A stretch of 64,000 nt of DNA from Anaeramoeba flamelloides (lineage: Eukaryota > Metamonada > Anaeramoebidae). The stretch's first letter is position 1, and every line of letters begins with the position of its first letter. The notes under the pieces were generated by a model. The model saw nothing but the letters and a program-made list of their open reading frames with translations, searched no databases and had not been told where the DNA came from. Positions 24,141 through 46,517 of this stretch are shown here, piece after piece. Both the position numbers and the translations under genes were made by a program. Location: NCBI GenBank assembly GCA_027625915.1, contig JANTQA010000015.1:8213001-8277000 (forward strand), written 5' to 3'.

Positions 24141-24365
24141 ATTTTTTCATTTTTACTCTTTTTTTGTTTTGATTTCATTTCCTTTTTTTTTGGGTTAAGT
24201 AATTGTTTCGTTAGATCATGAATTTTTTTTCAATGATAACAGTAGGCTAACGATGAGTTTTTTAGATGGAAAAATCAGATACAATTGGTTGATATTATCT
24301 GATCATTTGATCGAGCAATAATTGTTAGTGAAATTTCAACAAATTTACCAATACATTTTTGTACA
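24141..24365. mobile_element. Partial type-C element in opposite orientation
   Basis: Directly abutting the previous element, this repeats its interior in reverse complement. For example, TTTTGGGTTAAGTAATTG and then TTTCGTTAGATC complement 23962-24010, and CAACAAATTTACCAATACA complements 23826-23845. The two together form a long imperfect palindrome. The outer terminus of this copy is missing. Confidence 0.65.
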
Positions 24366-26375
24366 TGAATCAACAATCAATTAGGAAAAAGGTACTCAAG
24401 ACAAAATAAAAAATATCAGCAAATTCATTTAAACCAGAAAACTTCAGGGTTCTCACAAAAATTCTTTTAAGCCTCTTTATTTTTTCCACAAATCATTTTT
24501 TACTTAATTCCATTGTTTCTCTAATTCTTCATTTTTTCTCCTTTTTTTTTTTTCGAAAACTAAATTAAGATTCAAATACTTCTGATAATTGTATCTATTT
24601 AGATAATCTTTGAATCCGAATTCTCAAATTTAGTCTTGTCAAAATTCTCTCTTTAACAGATTAGATGAAATTTCTTATCACCCTTAACTATAAATCCAAT
24701 TCTTTTTTTTGCTCGGTCTTGTTTCATCATTTCGGACATACAGATTATTATTTTTTCTTTTTAATATTTTTTTCTTTTATTTGTATAAAAGCAGTTACTG
24801 TTAAAAAAATTGATACTAGGTTACTAAAATATGGCTTAGTGTTATGTTGGGATAAAATTAATAAATTAATTCTTTTTTGCCAATTGTTGTTTTTGCGTAT
24901 GTCAAAATTTTTGGAATCCGATTCAAATAATGTATGTACAGATCGAGGTATTTACATTTTTCTGAAAAAAGGGCATAAATAATGATGATTATCTTTTTAA
25001 CAAAAATAATGGCTCAAAAAGTAAGAATAATATTATAATAAAAAAAAAAAGTGTCAATATTTCTGAAAAGGTCAAAAAGGAAATTATAGTAATAAGTTTG
25101 AAATTGATTTATTATACAAATTATTTTGTATAATATTTTTTTGAGATTTTTCATGTACTATTTTTTTAAAATTTAAGGTATTTTTGAGTAGTTATATCAT
25201 TTTTAAACAAAAATTTGAAAAAAAATAATTTTTTTATAGTGACTCAAAATATTTACACAGGGATAGATTTTAATTCATATTTCCCACTTGTTAAAGTTAC
25301 CTTTTAGAAATGATTCTTTTGAAAAAAAAAGAAAAAAAAAATTGTTTTATGCTGTTTCATTGGTTTCAAAAAATGATTGTTTTATGTGTGGGAGATATAT
25401 CTATTAAAACAAAATGTTTTTTTTTGATTTGATTTGAGAATTAAAATTTTTTACATTTTAAATAGTATTAAACATAAAATCATCATAATTTGTTAAAAGG
25501 AAGTTTAAAACTAAAATCTCGTAAGAAAAAAACCCAAATACTTGTTAATTATAAGCAAGCAGGAAATTCTTTCAAATGATTTAAAAAACAAACTGAGCTA
25601 ATATTAAATTTTGAGAATTGTGGTATTCTATTAAAACGAATAATTTAAATGGGAAAGAATTAGAGACTAACCATTGAAATAATAAAAAGAATTAATTGAT
25701 TCTTTTGGAATTACAAAAAGAATCATTTTGTTTTTTTTCAAAAAAATCAAAATGTGAAAGCTGATCATATTCTGCATAATTTGAAACATGAGGAAGAAAA
25801 TTTCTCATATTAAAAAATTGATTAGTCCAAAATTTTGAATAGTTTATAAAATAAATTAAGATTTTTAAAAGCCTAACTTCATAGATTAATCAGGTAATAT
25901 GTAAAATTATAAAAAATTCAAAAAATAGAAATAATAAATTAAAAAACGAGGAAAAAAAAATAAATAAATAATTTTGTTATTTGTAGCAACAAAGATGTTA
26001 CAACTAGATTATTTTTGATAATCTTTTTTTAAAAATTGGGATTATTTTTAGAATAAAAAAATAGGATAAAGATGAAAATTGTAAATATTCGTAAATGGTA
26101 AATGATAAAAAGTATAAATCAAGAAAAATTGATTTTTGAAAGTCGAAAAATAAAAATATAAAATAAAAAATAAAAATGAAAATATAAAATAATTGAAAAA
26201 AGTAAAAAAAAATAAATAAAGGATCAAAAAAAAATAAATAAAAGATCAAAAAAAAATAATAAAAAGAAAATGAGAGAGTAATTCGTGGTAAGGGAAAAAA
26301 GGAACAATTTGATTCGAGATCAAAAAAGAAAAGAAAAGTTTCCATAAAAAACGAAATTATAAATTTGATATCAGA
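24366..26375. other. Gene-free spacer
   Basis: AT-rich sequence. A 105-codon frame at 24665-24982 starts with ATG but is dominated by Phe/Ile/Leu runs and matches no family I know. The A-rich block 26100-26340 lies just downstream of the eIF4E-binding gene and may be its 3' UTR. Confidence 0.35.
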
Positions 26376-28286
26376 TTAATTTTTCATTTGAAAATATTCG
26401 TCATATATTGGATCTGGAACGCTTCTTGATAAATTCATTGTTTCTTCTACTTCTAATTTATCATTTTTCTTGTTTTTGGTATTATTGGGCTTAGTACTAT
26501 TTTTTGTCGAAAACTGTTCTTTGTTATTTCTATTATTTTTGTAATAATTGTTATATTGCTTTCTATAATGCGAAGAATTGTAATTTCTTTGTTGATAAAG
26601 TTCTTCTTGGTAAAATTGTTCTTGTACAAAATAGGGATCAAGGTAACTTTCTTCAAAGGCGAATTGGTCTGGAGAATTTTGGATATTTGGATCAAAGGTG
26701 TTATCGTATGGAATTGAAATGCCAGAATTATTATTATTATTATTTTTTCCATTCTTTTGATTTTTTTTATTATTTTTCTTATTATTGTTCTTGTTTTGAT
26801 CAAAAAAAAACAAATTGGGCTGGTTGTCATAGCTCGAAGATTGCATGCCAAAATATTGATCATATCTGGGGTCATAGCTGTGCACAAATTTTGGGGAATT
26901 ATCTTCTTCCATAAAAAATTCTTCTGGTTGCTTATTTCTTTGTTTAATTAATTTATTTGGTGATTTTTTAATTTCCTTATTATTCTTATTCTTTTTAGTA
27001 TTTTCACTATTATCATTCTCAGAATTATTATTCTGAGATTCGAAATATTGTGTGATCTTTTGATCAAGAATTGGTTCCTTTAGGGGTGCTGAAGTCGAAA
27101 GAAGCTCTTGTTTAGGTTCCTCAATGTTGTCTTTCTTAATTGGCTTTGTTTTTTGCTTTTCTTCCCTTTTCCCGTTTTCCTTGACTTTATTGCCATTTTT
27201 TTTTTGGCTTGAATAATTGTTTCGCAAGTTCCGTGGTCTTGAATTCGAGATAGATCGAGAGCGTGGCCTTGATCTATTATAATCGTATTCTGGATAATAA
27301 ACATTTTGGGTGTATTTAGGCATCTTGTTATAAAGATATGGTTCATTGTCTTCGACATAAGAATTTGGATAAACGTAATCGTATTGGCCAGTGTGGCCAT
27401 AGGATTTGGATGGCGAGTCGAAATAAAAATCTGCAAATGATGTTGTTTTAATTTCTTCCACTGACAATGACAATTCTTCGTTTTTGCTGTCTTTGTCGTT
27501 GTCTTTGATCGGGATGCTGACTCCTTTCTTATTGCTATTGTTATTCTTCTTGTTCTTATCCTTGATTTCGTTTTTTTTGTTGGGTAATTTCTTTGGTATT
27601 TTGGGTGATTCCTTTTCGTTTGTTTGGTAAATAAAAAGTAGCTGCTTTTGTTCCTGTTCTTGCTGATTTAATGGAATGATTTGGTCCCGTAGATCTTTCT
27701 TTTCAATCTTATTCTTTGCTATCTTGTCTTGGCTTGATTTTTTAGGATCCTTATTTTTAAGATTTGGCCTTTGCTTTTGTTGTTGCTTGGGCTTTGGCTT
27801 TGATTGGGCTTGCTTTGGTTTTGATTTTGGTTTTGGTTTTGTCGTCTTCAATAGTTTTGGTTTTTGGTTTTTGGCTTTATCCAGATCGTTCCTCTTTTTT
27901 TGCGTGTTTGTTTTCCTCTGCCTTTGCCTTTCTCTTTCAAATTTCTCTCGGAGTCGGTTGTACTCATCATTCCTGGCAAATTTGCTTGGGCTGTGCCACA
28001 CGGGAATAGGTGGACCGCCATTATAACCCCGCATATAAGGATCCCTATAGGGTGGCATTCTCCTTCTGAATGGCCTTTTAAATTGTCTCACTTTTCTTGG
28101 GTGCCTTGGAATTCCTTGCTTCTTTTTTTTTACTGGCTTTTCAATTTTTTTGTTTAAATCGCGAAGGAAATTTTTTAATTTGCTTGGAAAAACGGGCTTT
28201 TCTTTTCTTAACTCTAACAATTTTTCACACGAATAAATTAAGTGATCCTTTGTTTCCTTTTGGTTTGTTTGTTCCTTTGTTGTCAT
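26376..28286 (-). CDS. Probable eIF4E-binding protein (4E-T-like), largely disordered
   Basis: This 636-residue protein starts at ATG 28286, preceded by an A-rich leader (ACCAAAATG); the upstream in-frame TTG is not needed. Residues 18-24 read Y-S-C-E-K-L-L, an exact YxxxxL-hydrophobic eIF4E-binding motif followed by ELRKEKP. Its position near the N-terminus and its surroundings recall metazoan 4E-T, a translational repressor of P-bodies. The remainder is low complexity: a basic Arg/Pro patch, Lys/Pro/Gln-rich and Asn/Lys-rich tracts, and an Arg-Ser patch (PRSRSISNSRPR). Two matching short motifs occur, DPRYDQYF at 472-479 and DPIYDEYF at 625-632 at the very C-terminus, flanked by aromatic Tyr-rich stretches. 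No folded domain is seen. The eIF4E link rests on one motif and is an inference. Confidence 0.65.
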   Translation of the reverse strand: MTTKEQTNQKETKDHLIYSCEKLLELRKEKPVFPSKLKNFLRDLNKKIEKPVKKKKQGIPRHPRKVRQFKRPFRRRMPPYRDPYMRGYNGGPPIPVWHSPSKFARNDEYNRLREKFERERQRQRKTNTQKKRNDLDKAKNQKPKLLKTTKPKPKSKPKQAQSKPKPKQQQKQRPNLKNKDPKKSSQDKIAKNKIEKKDLRDQIIPLNQQEQEQKQLLFIYQTNEKESPKIPKKLPNKKNEIKDKNKKNNNSNKKGVSIPIKDNDKDSKNEELSLSVEEIKTTSFADFYFDSPSKSYGHTGQYDYVYPNSYVEDNEPYLYNKMPKYTQNVYYPEYDYNRSRPRSRSISNSRPRNLRNNYSSQKKNGNKVKENGKREEKQKTKPIKKDNIEEPKQELLSTSAPLKEPILDQKITQYFESQNNNSENDNSENTKKNKNNKEIKKSPNKLIKQRNKQPEEFFMEEDNSPKFVHSYDPRYDQYFGMQSSSYDNQPNLFFFDQNKNNNKKNNKKNQKNGKNNNNNNSGISIPYDNTFDPNIQNSPDQFAFEESYLDPYFVQEQFYQEELYQQRNYNSSHYRKQYNNYYKNNRNNKEQFSTKNSTKPNNTKNKKNDKLEVEETMNLSRSVPDPIYDEYFQMKN

Positions 28287-28681
28287 TTTGGTTTTGGTTT
28301 TCAAAGAAAATTAATGTTAAATTGGTTTTATTTTTTTTTGTTGCTTGTGAAGAAGCTAAGTTTTATTACAAAAGTAAAAAATTAAATTTGTCAAAAATAA
28401 ATTAAAGAACGGAATTAAGTTTAGAAAAATTGATTCTTGTTTGGTTTTTCCTTTTTGCAAATAAAAATAAAAAAAAAAAACAAAAAGATAAATGGAAAAA
28501 AAAACGGTATTTTTTGGAATTAAAAAAAAAAAAAAAAAAATTGGTAAATGAAAAAGAAACAAATCCTTTTCAAAAAAATAGCATAGGTATCGTTAAAGTT
28601 TGTAAAAGGGAATCTAAAATTGAAAAAAATCTTACTTTTTGATAAATTGTTTCAGTAATTAAGATAAATAAATAATAAAAG

Positions 28682-28713
28682 TATTGTTTTGTTTTGTTTT
28701 GTTTTGTTTTGTT
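28682..28713. repeat. TTTTG pentanucleotide microsatellite
   Basis: About six uninterrupted copies of TTTTG, upstream of the eIF4E-binding gene. Confidence 0.9.
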
Positions 28714-29990
28714 GTTAGACAAAAGACAAAAAATGAAAATAGATATTTTACAAAAGTGTTATTCAAACAGTTTTAGATTATACTTCATCGAAGAGTTGAA
28801 GGATATCAAAAGAAGAGTATTTGGTTCTTTTTTTTGTAAATTTAAACAAAAATAATTTGTAAATAACAAGGCAAATATGTCTTTAAAGTACCAATGGTAG
28901 TAAACAAATAGAGAGATTTCAATTAAACAATTTTTTTATATTTTATACCAATTTTTGTTTTTTTCTTGTTCACGAACAGTAAAAAGTTTTCAAAGAGAAT
29001 AAAAAGAATTAATTGACAAGACGGAACTGTTCGGAAATTTTACGGATTTATAAAAATTGACACTAATTTTCAATTAGTTTAGAGTTGGTTGAATATTTGC
29101 TTGCTCAGGAAAAAATTGATTTTTTTGTCAAAAAAAAGTTGAAAAATGTTGAGAAAGTGATAAAATTTTTTTTGAAATGTTAAAAATTTAATTGTTTATA
29201 TTTGAAAAAATTATAAAAGTTAATCGAATCCAAATAAAGACTAAACAATTTTATCTATCACGAGATCAAATCTACACTCTCTTAAATTGGTTTTCATCAA
29301 GATAGATCAGGTTTATTGCTATAAATAAAAATATCTCGCTTTTTTATTGTAAATGAGTACAAAAATTCAAAAAACATTATATTTTTAGTTCAATTCAGAT
29401 CTGATAAAGGTGTACTTTGTGAAATGTTCATTCATATATCATCAAAATTATTCTGAGAGTACTTCAAAATAAGCAAAAACTTCAACAAAACAATTTTACA
29501 GATAATCAATTTGGAAATTTTCAATTTTTTATCTTAAAAGATCGTTAATAATCTTTTCTCAAAAAATAGTATTTAATATCAAGATTAAGAATCAAATGTA
29601 TAAATTTGTTGTAATGACATAAAATTATTTAAACATCTAAATATTTATTTTTAAAAATAATCTTTAATATGATTTAAATAAACAATTGTGATAATTCGTA
29701 AATTTCACTTAGATTTCGAAATTAGTTTGTAAAATAAAGTATTGAGTTTGGTTATAATCTTCTTTAATTATCTTATTGAAATTTAGATCACAAGAAATTA
29801 AATTGGATATTATAATCATTGAAAATATTAACCCCCATTGTAATTGTAATCAACTTTAATAAATTCTGACAATTTTTCTCATTTTTACTAATCTCTACAA
29901 TTAGATTTTTAATATTTCAAAAACAAATTTCTACCTTTTGAATTTCAACACTTTCCCCCCTTAATAGTTATCTTCGTTTTACTATACAAT

Positions 29991-29992
<2 letters not shown>

Positions 29993-30042
<50 letters not shown>
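29993..30042. repeat. AT dinucleotide microsatellite
   Basis: Twenty-five uninterrupted AT units. Confidence 0.95.
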
Positions 30043-30044
<2 letters not shown>

Positions 30045-32119
30045 TCTAAAGTGCATGGCGGATTATAACTTCTCTATTTGAATACCAATAATTCTTTTAC
30101 AAAACTCATTTTCTTTTAGAATTTTGGATGCTTATATTTAAAATAACTATTATTGAAGAAAATTTAAAAAGTTGCTAAAAAAAATTTTTTTTTTTTAAAC
30201 TATTAATATAAGAAATTATTTTTTGAATTGTCTTTTGTAATTTTCTCCTCCTGATTTTTCTCCTTAAGACACATAATTTCTTTTCAATTCTAATTTAACT
30301 GTCAAATCTAAAATTCCCAATTTTCTAAAAACTGGAGTAACTCAATTTTTTTGATTAATTATAATTTTTGGTAAAAAAATCTATATAAAAAGAGACCCCC
30401 CTAATCAAGAAAAATATAGAAATAAAACCGGAAAATGTTATTAAATGGTCAATTTATGATATTGATTAAATATTATAAATTTATCAATTTGAACTCTTTT
30501 GGCAAATATAGAAATCAAAAAATTCTAAAATATTTAAATATTATTTTAAAAAAATATTATATAATTTTGTTTTAAATAATAAAAGATATAAAATTATTAT
30601 CAATTTAAATTATTTGAATTAATTTTAAATTTACGGAAGATATTTCAGGGTCTTGAACTTTCATGGAATAAAGGAGAATTATTTCATATTTTCACAAAAT
30701 TTCCTCCATTTTACATAATTTAAAGTTAAAATTTTTAAAAAATTCCAAGGAAGGATTGAAAGTAAAAATACTTCTTCTAATATAAAAATACCAAAAAATA
30801 GTCTCAAAATAATTTTATACATCTATTAATTTATCAATTATTAAGTGAATAATCCTAATCATTTATATTTTCCTTTTCCTAGAATTATAAAATTAATATA
30901 GAATATTTGAGATTTTTTTTTGATTTCTATATTTTCTGATTTAAAATTGACAAATTGGGGAATAATAATAAAATTTTAATTAATAATATTAAAGAATAGC
31001 TTGATACAATCTATATTTATCTGTAAAATGTGAATAAGATTAAGAATTTTAATTAATAATTTTGATAGTTTAGAAAAATTGAATTTATAAATTTTTGAAA
31101 TTTCATGGGTTTACAATTGATGGAAAATACAATTACTGATATAATATGATAATTTTATGAACCACCTTCTCTACATTAAAAAATGTTATTTAAATCCAAG
31201 GTAAATAAAATTACCCCCCCCCCAAGAAGAATTTATCATTTGATTAACAACTGGGCCATTATAATAACACAGTTAGCTTTTTATATTAATTTAACTTTTG
31301 TACTTCTCTTGTTAACAAAAATGGTTATATTTTTTACAAATTTTTTTAAATGATTATCAAAGATAATATTTGAATTTTGGAGAGTATTATCCTAAAATGT
31401 AATATTTTCAAATTTCTATTTAGTCTTTAATAACCCATTTTTCACTTTTATTAATAATATTTGTTTATATTTTAGTTATATTTCATATAAAAGTTAGCAT
31501 TTGTTTTTTTTTTTCTTATCTTTAATAAAGATAACTACCCGCATCAAAAAAATTTGAAAATTTCGATTCAAAAAATATCTAAATCAAGATACGATAATTA
31601 ATTAAAAAACATTTATTAAGCTCATGAAACTTGCTCTGAAAATTTTACTATCTAATATTAAAAAATAATTCAATTTGTGTTTTTAGGTGAAAAGATGGAT
31701 AATCGTGACAAAAAAATTTTTTATGAAATGTTTGATAAACCTGGTTAAATTTATATATTGGGTATTTCTTTGATAAAAATATGGGAAATATAAACAATTT
31801 TTACCATTTATTAGTCATTATTTATCAGATTCTACCAAGAATTTCTATTAATTTTAAGTTATTTCCATGGAAACCCGATAAATACAAAACAATTTTCCCA
31901 GGTTGTTATTAAGAATTTTTAAACTTACTTTTATAACTTGGAAATGTTTACAAATTTGAAGTTGTACCTGGTAATCTATTAAAGTTATTTTTCTAAAAAA
32001 ATTTAAATTTAAGAGCTATTTGAAAGTTACATTTTTTATTTTTGTATGTATAAACTTTATAAGTGTATTATTGAAAAAATGCATAAAATAAACACTTTCA
32101 CGATTTTTAATTGTTAATA

Positions 32120-32314
32120 TAGTCAGTTCCAATTTTAAAAAACAAACTTTAAAGGTAATTTAAAGTACGATAAAAACTTCAAATTAAAGCACAACATTAA
32201 AATTCTAATAAAATCATATATAAAAAAAAATTCAAAAAAATGAACCTTTAATTTCAGATTTTTTTATTCCTAAAATTTTGTTCAACGATTATGCCTTAAA
32301 AGTTGAACTGATTG
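32120..32314. mobile_element. 195-bp MITE, type D copy 2, TA-flanked
   Basis: Same length as 8541-8735 and the same ends: left TAGTCAGTTCCAATTTTAAA and right GCCTTAAAAGTTGAACTGAT. TA lies on each side (32118-32119, 32315-32316). It is in the opposite orientation to copy 1. No coding content. Confidence 0.7.
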
Positions 32315-34748
32315 TATTTGTAATTTCTTAATAATCGTTTTAATTTAAAACCAATCCTTTATAGAATTAATCAAAATTTCCATGACCTTTGTAATAAACC
32401 TACCTAAATTTCATTGGAGTCGGATTTCTATAGAATACTCACTTAAGTGTTGGATAAGAGTCTGTAGATCTACTTATTGTTTAAAAAAAAAACGAGTTTT
32501 ATAGATTGGGCAATGAATTTTGAAAATGATATTTTTTGTTCTAGTTTTTGATTGCATATATAGGATTTTGAATAAATGAGATTTAATTTATTATCATTTT
32601 CATGAGTGGACGAATGCTAATATTACAGGTTTGATTCTAAAATAAACAGAAAATATCCACACTTAAACATCAATTTCCCTAATATTAACAATTAAAAACC
32701 ATGAAAGGGATTTATTTACAGATCTTAGAATTTCTTTCAATACTATAATTTTAAAGTTTCAAGCAATAACCAAAAAACTTTCAAATAGATTTAAAATTGA
32801 TAATTTTTTAAAAAAATAATTTTAATATATTTTCTATTATCCAGTCCAAATTTGATTATAATATTTATGACCCATTTCAACTCTATCAAAACAAAACAAT
32901 TTTGGTGCTGTTAAAAATATTTTTTATAGACACTTTTATAGTTTTAAGAGTTTTTCAATAATGAAATTGTACTTGATGTGTAGATTAAATACAGTTATTT
33001 TTTAAATTTTTTGTTCAAGATCTCTTTTTACTGTTAATTGAAAAATAAATTGATCAAAATTTCCCTTCAATTTACCAAAATAATCCCATTCAAAATTTAA
33101 TATAAACCATCAAAGTTGGAAATTAATAATTTACTCTTCTTTTTAAGAATTAAAAATTTAAAATTCTACAGTTTTTTTTCAAAATCTTTTTTCGAAAGCT
33201 GAATATAAATTTTATTCCCATTATTTTGGAACATATAGTAACTTTCAAACTACTGTGATCTAAATTACTTTTGTCAACATAACAACAGAACGAAAACTTT
33301 AATCTATATTCCAAAATATAAACAATATTTCTTTTTTATATAAAAACTATATTGGTATTTGAATTATATATGGTAAAAATTTCTACTTCATTTTCAATTT
33401 CCTATTTCAAATAAAGATCGAAATCACAACCTACTTCTTTAAGAACTGTATTTATGAAGAAAAATATGGAAAAGGAAGTGAAAATTTTTTCCCATTTAGA
33501 ATTCAAATACTAGTATATCAAACGGATTATAGAAATCAAAAATAAACCCTAAATAAATTTGGTATTGGTTTCTTGAAAGTTTTATTCTTAAAAACAGAAA
33601 TACACAAAATTAAGGTCAAATGAAAAAAATATATATCAAAAAATAGAGTGAAATTAATCGTATATTCTTTTTTTAAAACAACAAAACAAAAAATTGTATT
33701 TAAATTGAGAAAATTACGAAAAAATTTCAAATAACTCTTTTTCACAATTTAAAATTTTCTTAAAATATCAAGTTTTTACCTTCATAATTAATTTGAACTT
33801 AGGTATACTGTTTAATAGTAGGTAGTTAATTAGAAGTTTCATCAGAACAAGAAGAATAAAAAACACGGATTATTTTTTGAAACTGGATTGTCGACTTTGT
33901 AAACGTATTTTTTTTGATCTTTTTCGTATTTTTTTGTTCAATTCCTACAGAAGGGAAAGTATTTTTAACAGTTGAAAGAAAATAATTCAATTTGTCAACA
34001 CCTTCCCAGTCCAAAAAGTAGTTCTTGACCATGAAAAAAGTCGCAAAAAGGGAAATTTTTCCAATATTATTTTTCGGAATATTTTTTAATTGAACTCCAA
34101 AAACAATCAAAAATTCCAATTGATCAAACTGAATTAATAACTGTTTACGAAATCGTAAAGACAATTTCACATGTATAAAAAAATCAGAGTATTAAAAAAA
34201 CAGAATAAAAGTCCATTTTGCACTTTTTTTATAATAAAATCACTAATTTGCGCAAGTAAACATTCTTAAATTTTGATTTTCTAAGATGTTTTTTTGAATT
34301 TCATTTTAATTCTAATCGTCAACCTATTTTTTACACTTGGTTTTTGTTTTAAAGTCAAGTAAAAAAATTAGAAAAAAATTAATAGGAACAATGATTTTGA
34401 GGGAAAAATTAATTACATTAAGATTTTCATTTGTCTTTTTGAAAAGTGTTTAAAAAGCAATTTCTGATAATTTTGAATTAATGAGACATTGAACCAATTG
34501 CACCAGAGTTCTTTTTTTGGTTGTAGATTCTAAGACTTTGATAGAATTCTTAGCAATTTTTTTTTAAGAAAGTTGAAACTTTTTTTTAATTTATTTTTCA
34601 ATCACAGTTAACGTTTGTGAGTATTTTACAATAACAGCCAATTTGTGAAATTTTTTTACTTTGCAAATTTTTAAGAGAAAAAAAAGTTAACAAATATTTC
34701 ATTTTTTGAATTCTTCTCAAAACCCTTTTTCCAAAAGACAAAAATTCT

Positions 34749-44874
<10,126 letters not shown>

Positions 44875-46517
44875 TTAAAATTATTATATAATAATTAATC
44901 CGCTCATCTACTCATATATATATATATATAATTTTATTCAAAATAATATATTAAATTCTTTTCAAAAAATAGAAAAGCTTTCTTATTTTTTTTTTTATAT
45001 ATCTATTATTTAATTGTGTTTTTTTTAAAATGGAATTGTTCGATATTAGTAAATTTCGAAGTTTTCTAATTTTTTTTTTTTGGAATTGACTTAACATTAT
45101 CAATGTTTGTATTAATCAATTTCAATTTTATTTATTTGTCATAATTTTCAAAATTTTATTGAAAAAACCTATCAACTTCTAAAAACCAAAATATAACAAA
45201 ACAATTTTTTCCTTTTATGAAGGTTATGTAAATAACATAACTTATTTTTTATTTTTTTTTTTTTGAATCAAATTATTATTCTTTTCATTATTCTTTTTGT
45301 TGAAATAATTGTTTACACTTGTTGTTTTATACGAGGTTAGTTAAAAATAAACTTTAAATATTAAAAATGAAAAAAGGAGGGTGATTAGAATTTAACACAA
45401 AAAAAAATTATGAGAAAAGTGGTAATAAAGTGACTTAAAGTGAAGGTATATTTAATTTGTTGAGATAATCTATTTCTTCATTTATTTGTCAATTTTGAAT
45501 TTTTCTATATATAGCAATTTTTATGATTTTTTCTTTTTTTTTGGGTTTCCTTTTTCTTTCTCTAAAAAAGGAAAAGAGTTTTTTAGTTTATTTTTTTTTA
45601 TTATTACAAAATTAGAGAAGAAAATATTCTAAAATATAAACCATTTTACAGTCAATGTGTCCAGTTATAATGAGTGAATTGTTTTCATTTAAAAGGATTG
45701 AATTGATATTAGAAAAAAAATTTATTTTTTAAAAATGTCAAAATTGAAATCATTTTCTCTCATTTTTTAACTTGCTTTTTTTTTTTTCAATTTTTTTTTT
45801 GAATCCGTTTTTCATTTGTAAATATTTTTTTTTTTACAAGATCAATAGTAACTTGGCAAAAAGTGCTATTTTAATGTTATTGATAAAGTAAAAATGACTG
45901 CAGAAAAAAGATTTATTTCTATTAGAATTTTATTTGGATCTTCAATCTGAGATGAAAAGGAACTCGTTGTTTTTCTCGATTAGCCCTATTAATTTTGAAT
46001 GTATCTATTTTTAAGAAAATCTATTGAGATTTATTAGTTTTACTTCAAATGGATATCAACAATACTTTGATGTGTATTATTCTGCTTATTTATTCTTTAT
46101 TCTTTAAAGGTCAATTATAAAAGATAATTGATATTTGTAAAAACTGTTGGGCTACCTTTGACAGAAACAAAGTTTATATTACACCGCGTAACTTGTATAT
46201 CAATCTCTACATTTTTATTTTTTTTCTTTGTTTTGAATAATTATGAACATTCAAATTTAAAGCATTAAAAAGGCAAATTATTATGAATGAACAAACGAAA
46301 GTGAACTAAATTTGGAAAAAATAGGTTTAAATTATCTTATGAATTAAAGATATTGACTTTAACGGTTTGTATTGCTGTAATGAAATAAGACGAATATTTT
46401 CTAGTGATAAAAAAAAAAAAAACATTAAATTTCAAAATTATAATATATATAAATATGGTTTAATTAAAATTTTATTAATTTTTTAATTAATGAAAAAACT
46501 AATATTTAATATTTGAT
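44875..46517. other. Spacer between the converging RGS and UBAC2 genes
   Basis: Holds the 3' flanks of both genes and one type-B element (45632-46178). No gene or RNA seen in the rest. Confidence 0.45.
45632..46178. mobile_element. Type-B inverted-repeat element
   Basis: Left end TATAAACCATTTTACAGTCA; right end CCTTTGACAGAAACAAAGTT with TATATTA, an imperfect inverted repeat. Closely related to 47340-47886 in the same orientation and to 51303-52012 and 6829-7530 inverted. No coding content. Boundaries approximate to about ten bases. Confidence 0.65.

Larger units (their letters stand above)
28287..34748. other. Gene-free interval between divergent genes
   Basis: The minus-strand eIF4E-binding gene and the plus-strand RGS gene diverge from here. 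It holds a TTTTG pentanucleotide run, a long AT microsatellite and a type-D MITE, listed separately. A 114-codon frame at 33826-34170 (minus) opens with GTG and matches nothing. Both promoters presumably lie within, but no motif can be named. Confidence 0.4.

Noticed and set aside
24665-24982. 105-residue ATG-initiated frame
   Set aside because: Hydrophobic T-rich translation with no motif; no splice partner found.
26453-28405. Plus- and minus-strand frames overlapping the eIF4E-binding gene
   Set aside because: By-products of its low-complexity codon runs.
33826-34170. 114-residue minus-strand frame upstream of the RGS gene
   Set aside because: Starts with GTG, no recognised domain, no phase-compatible exon; kept only as a remark.
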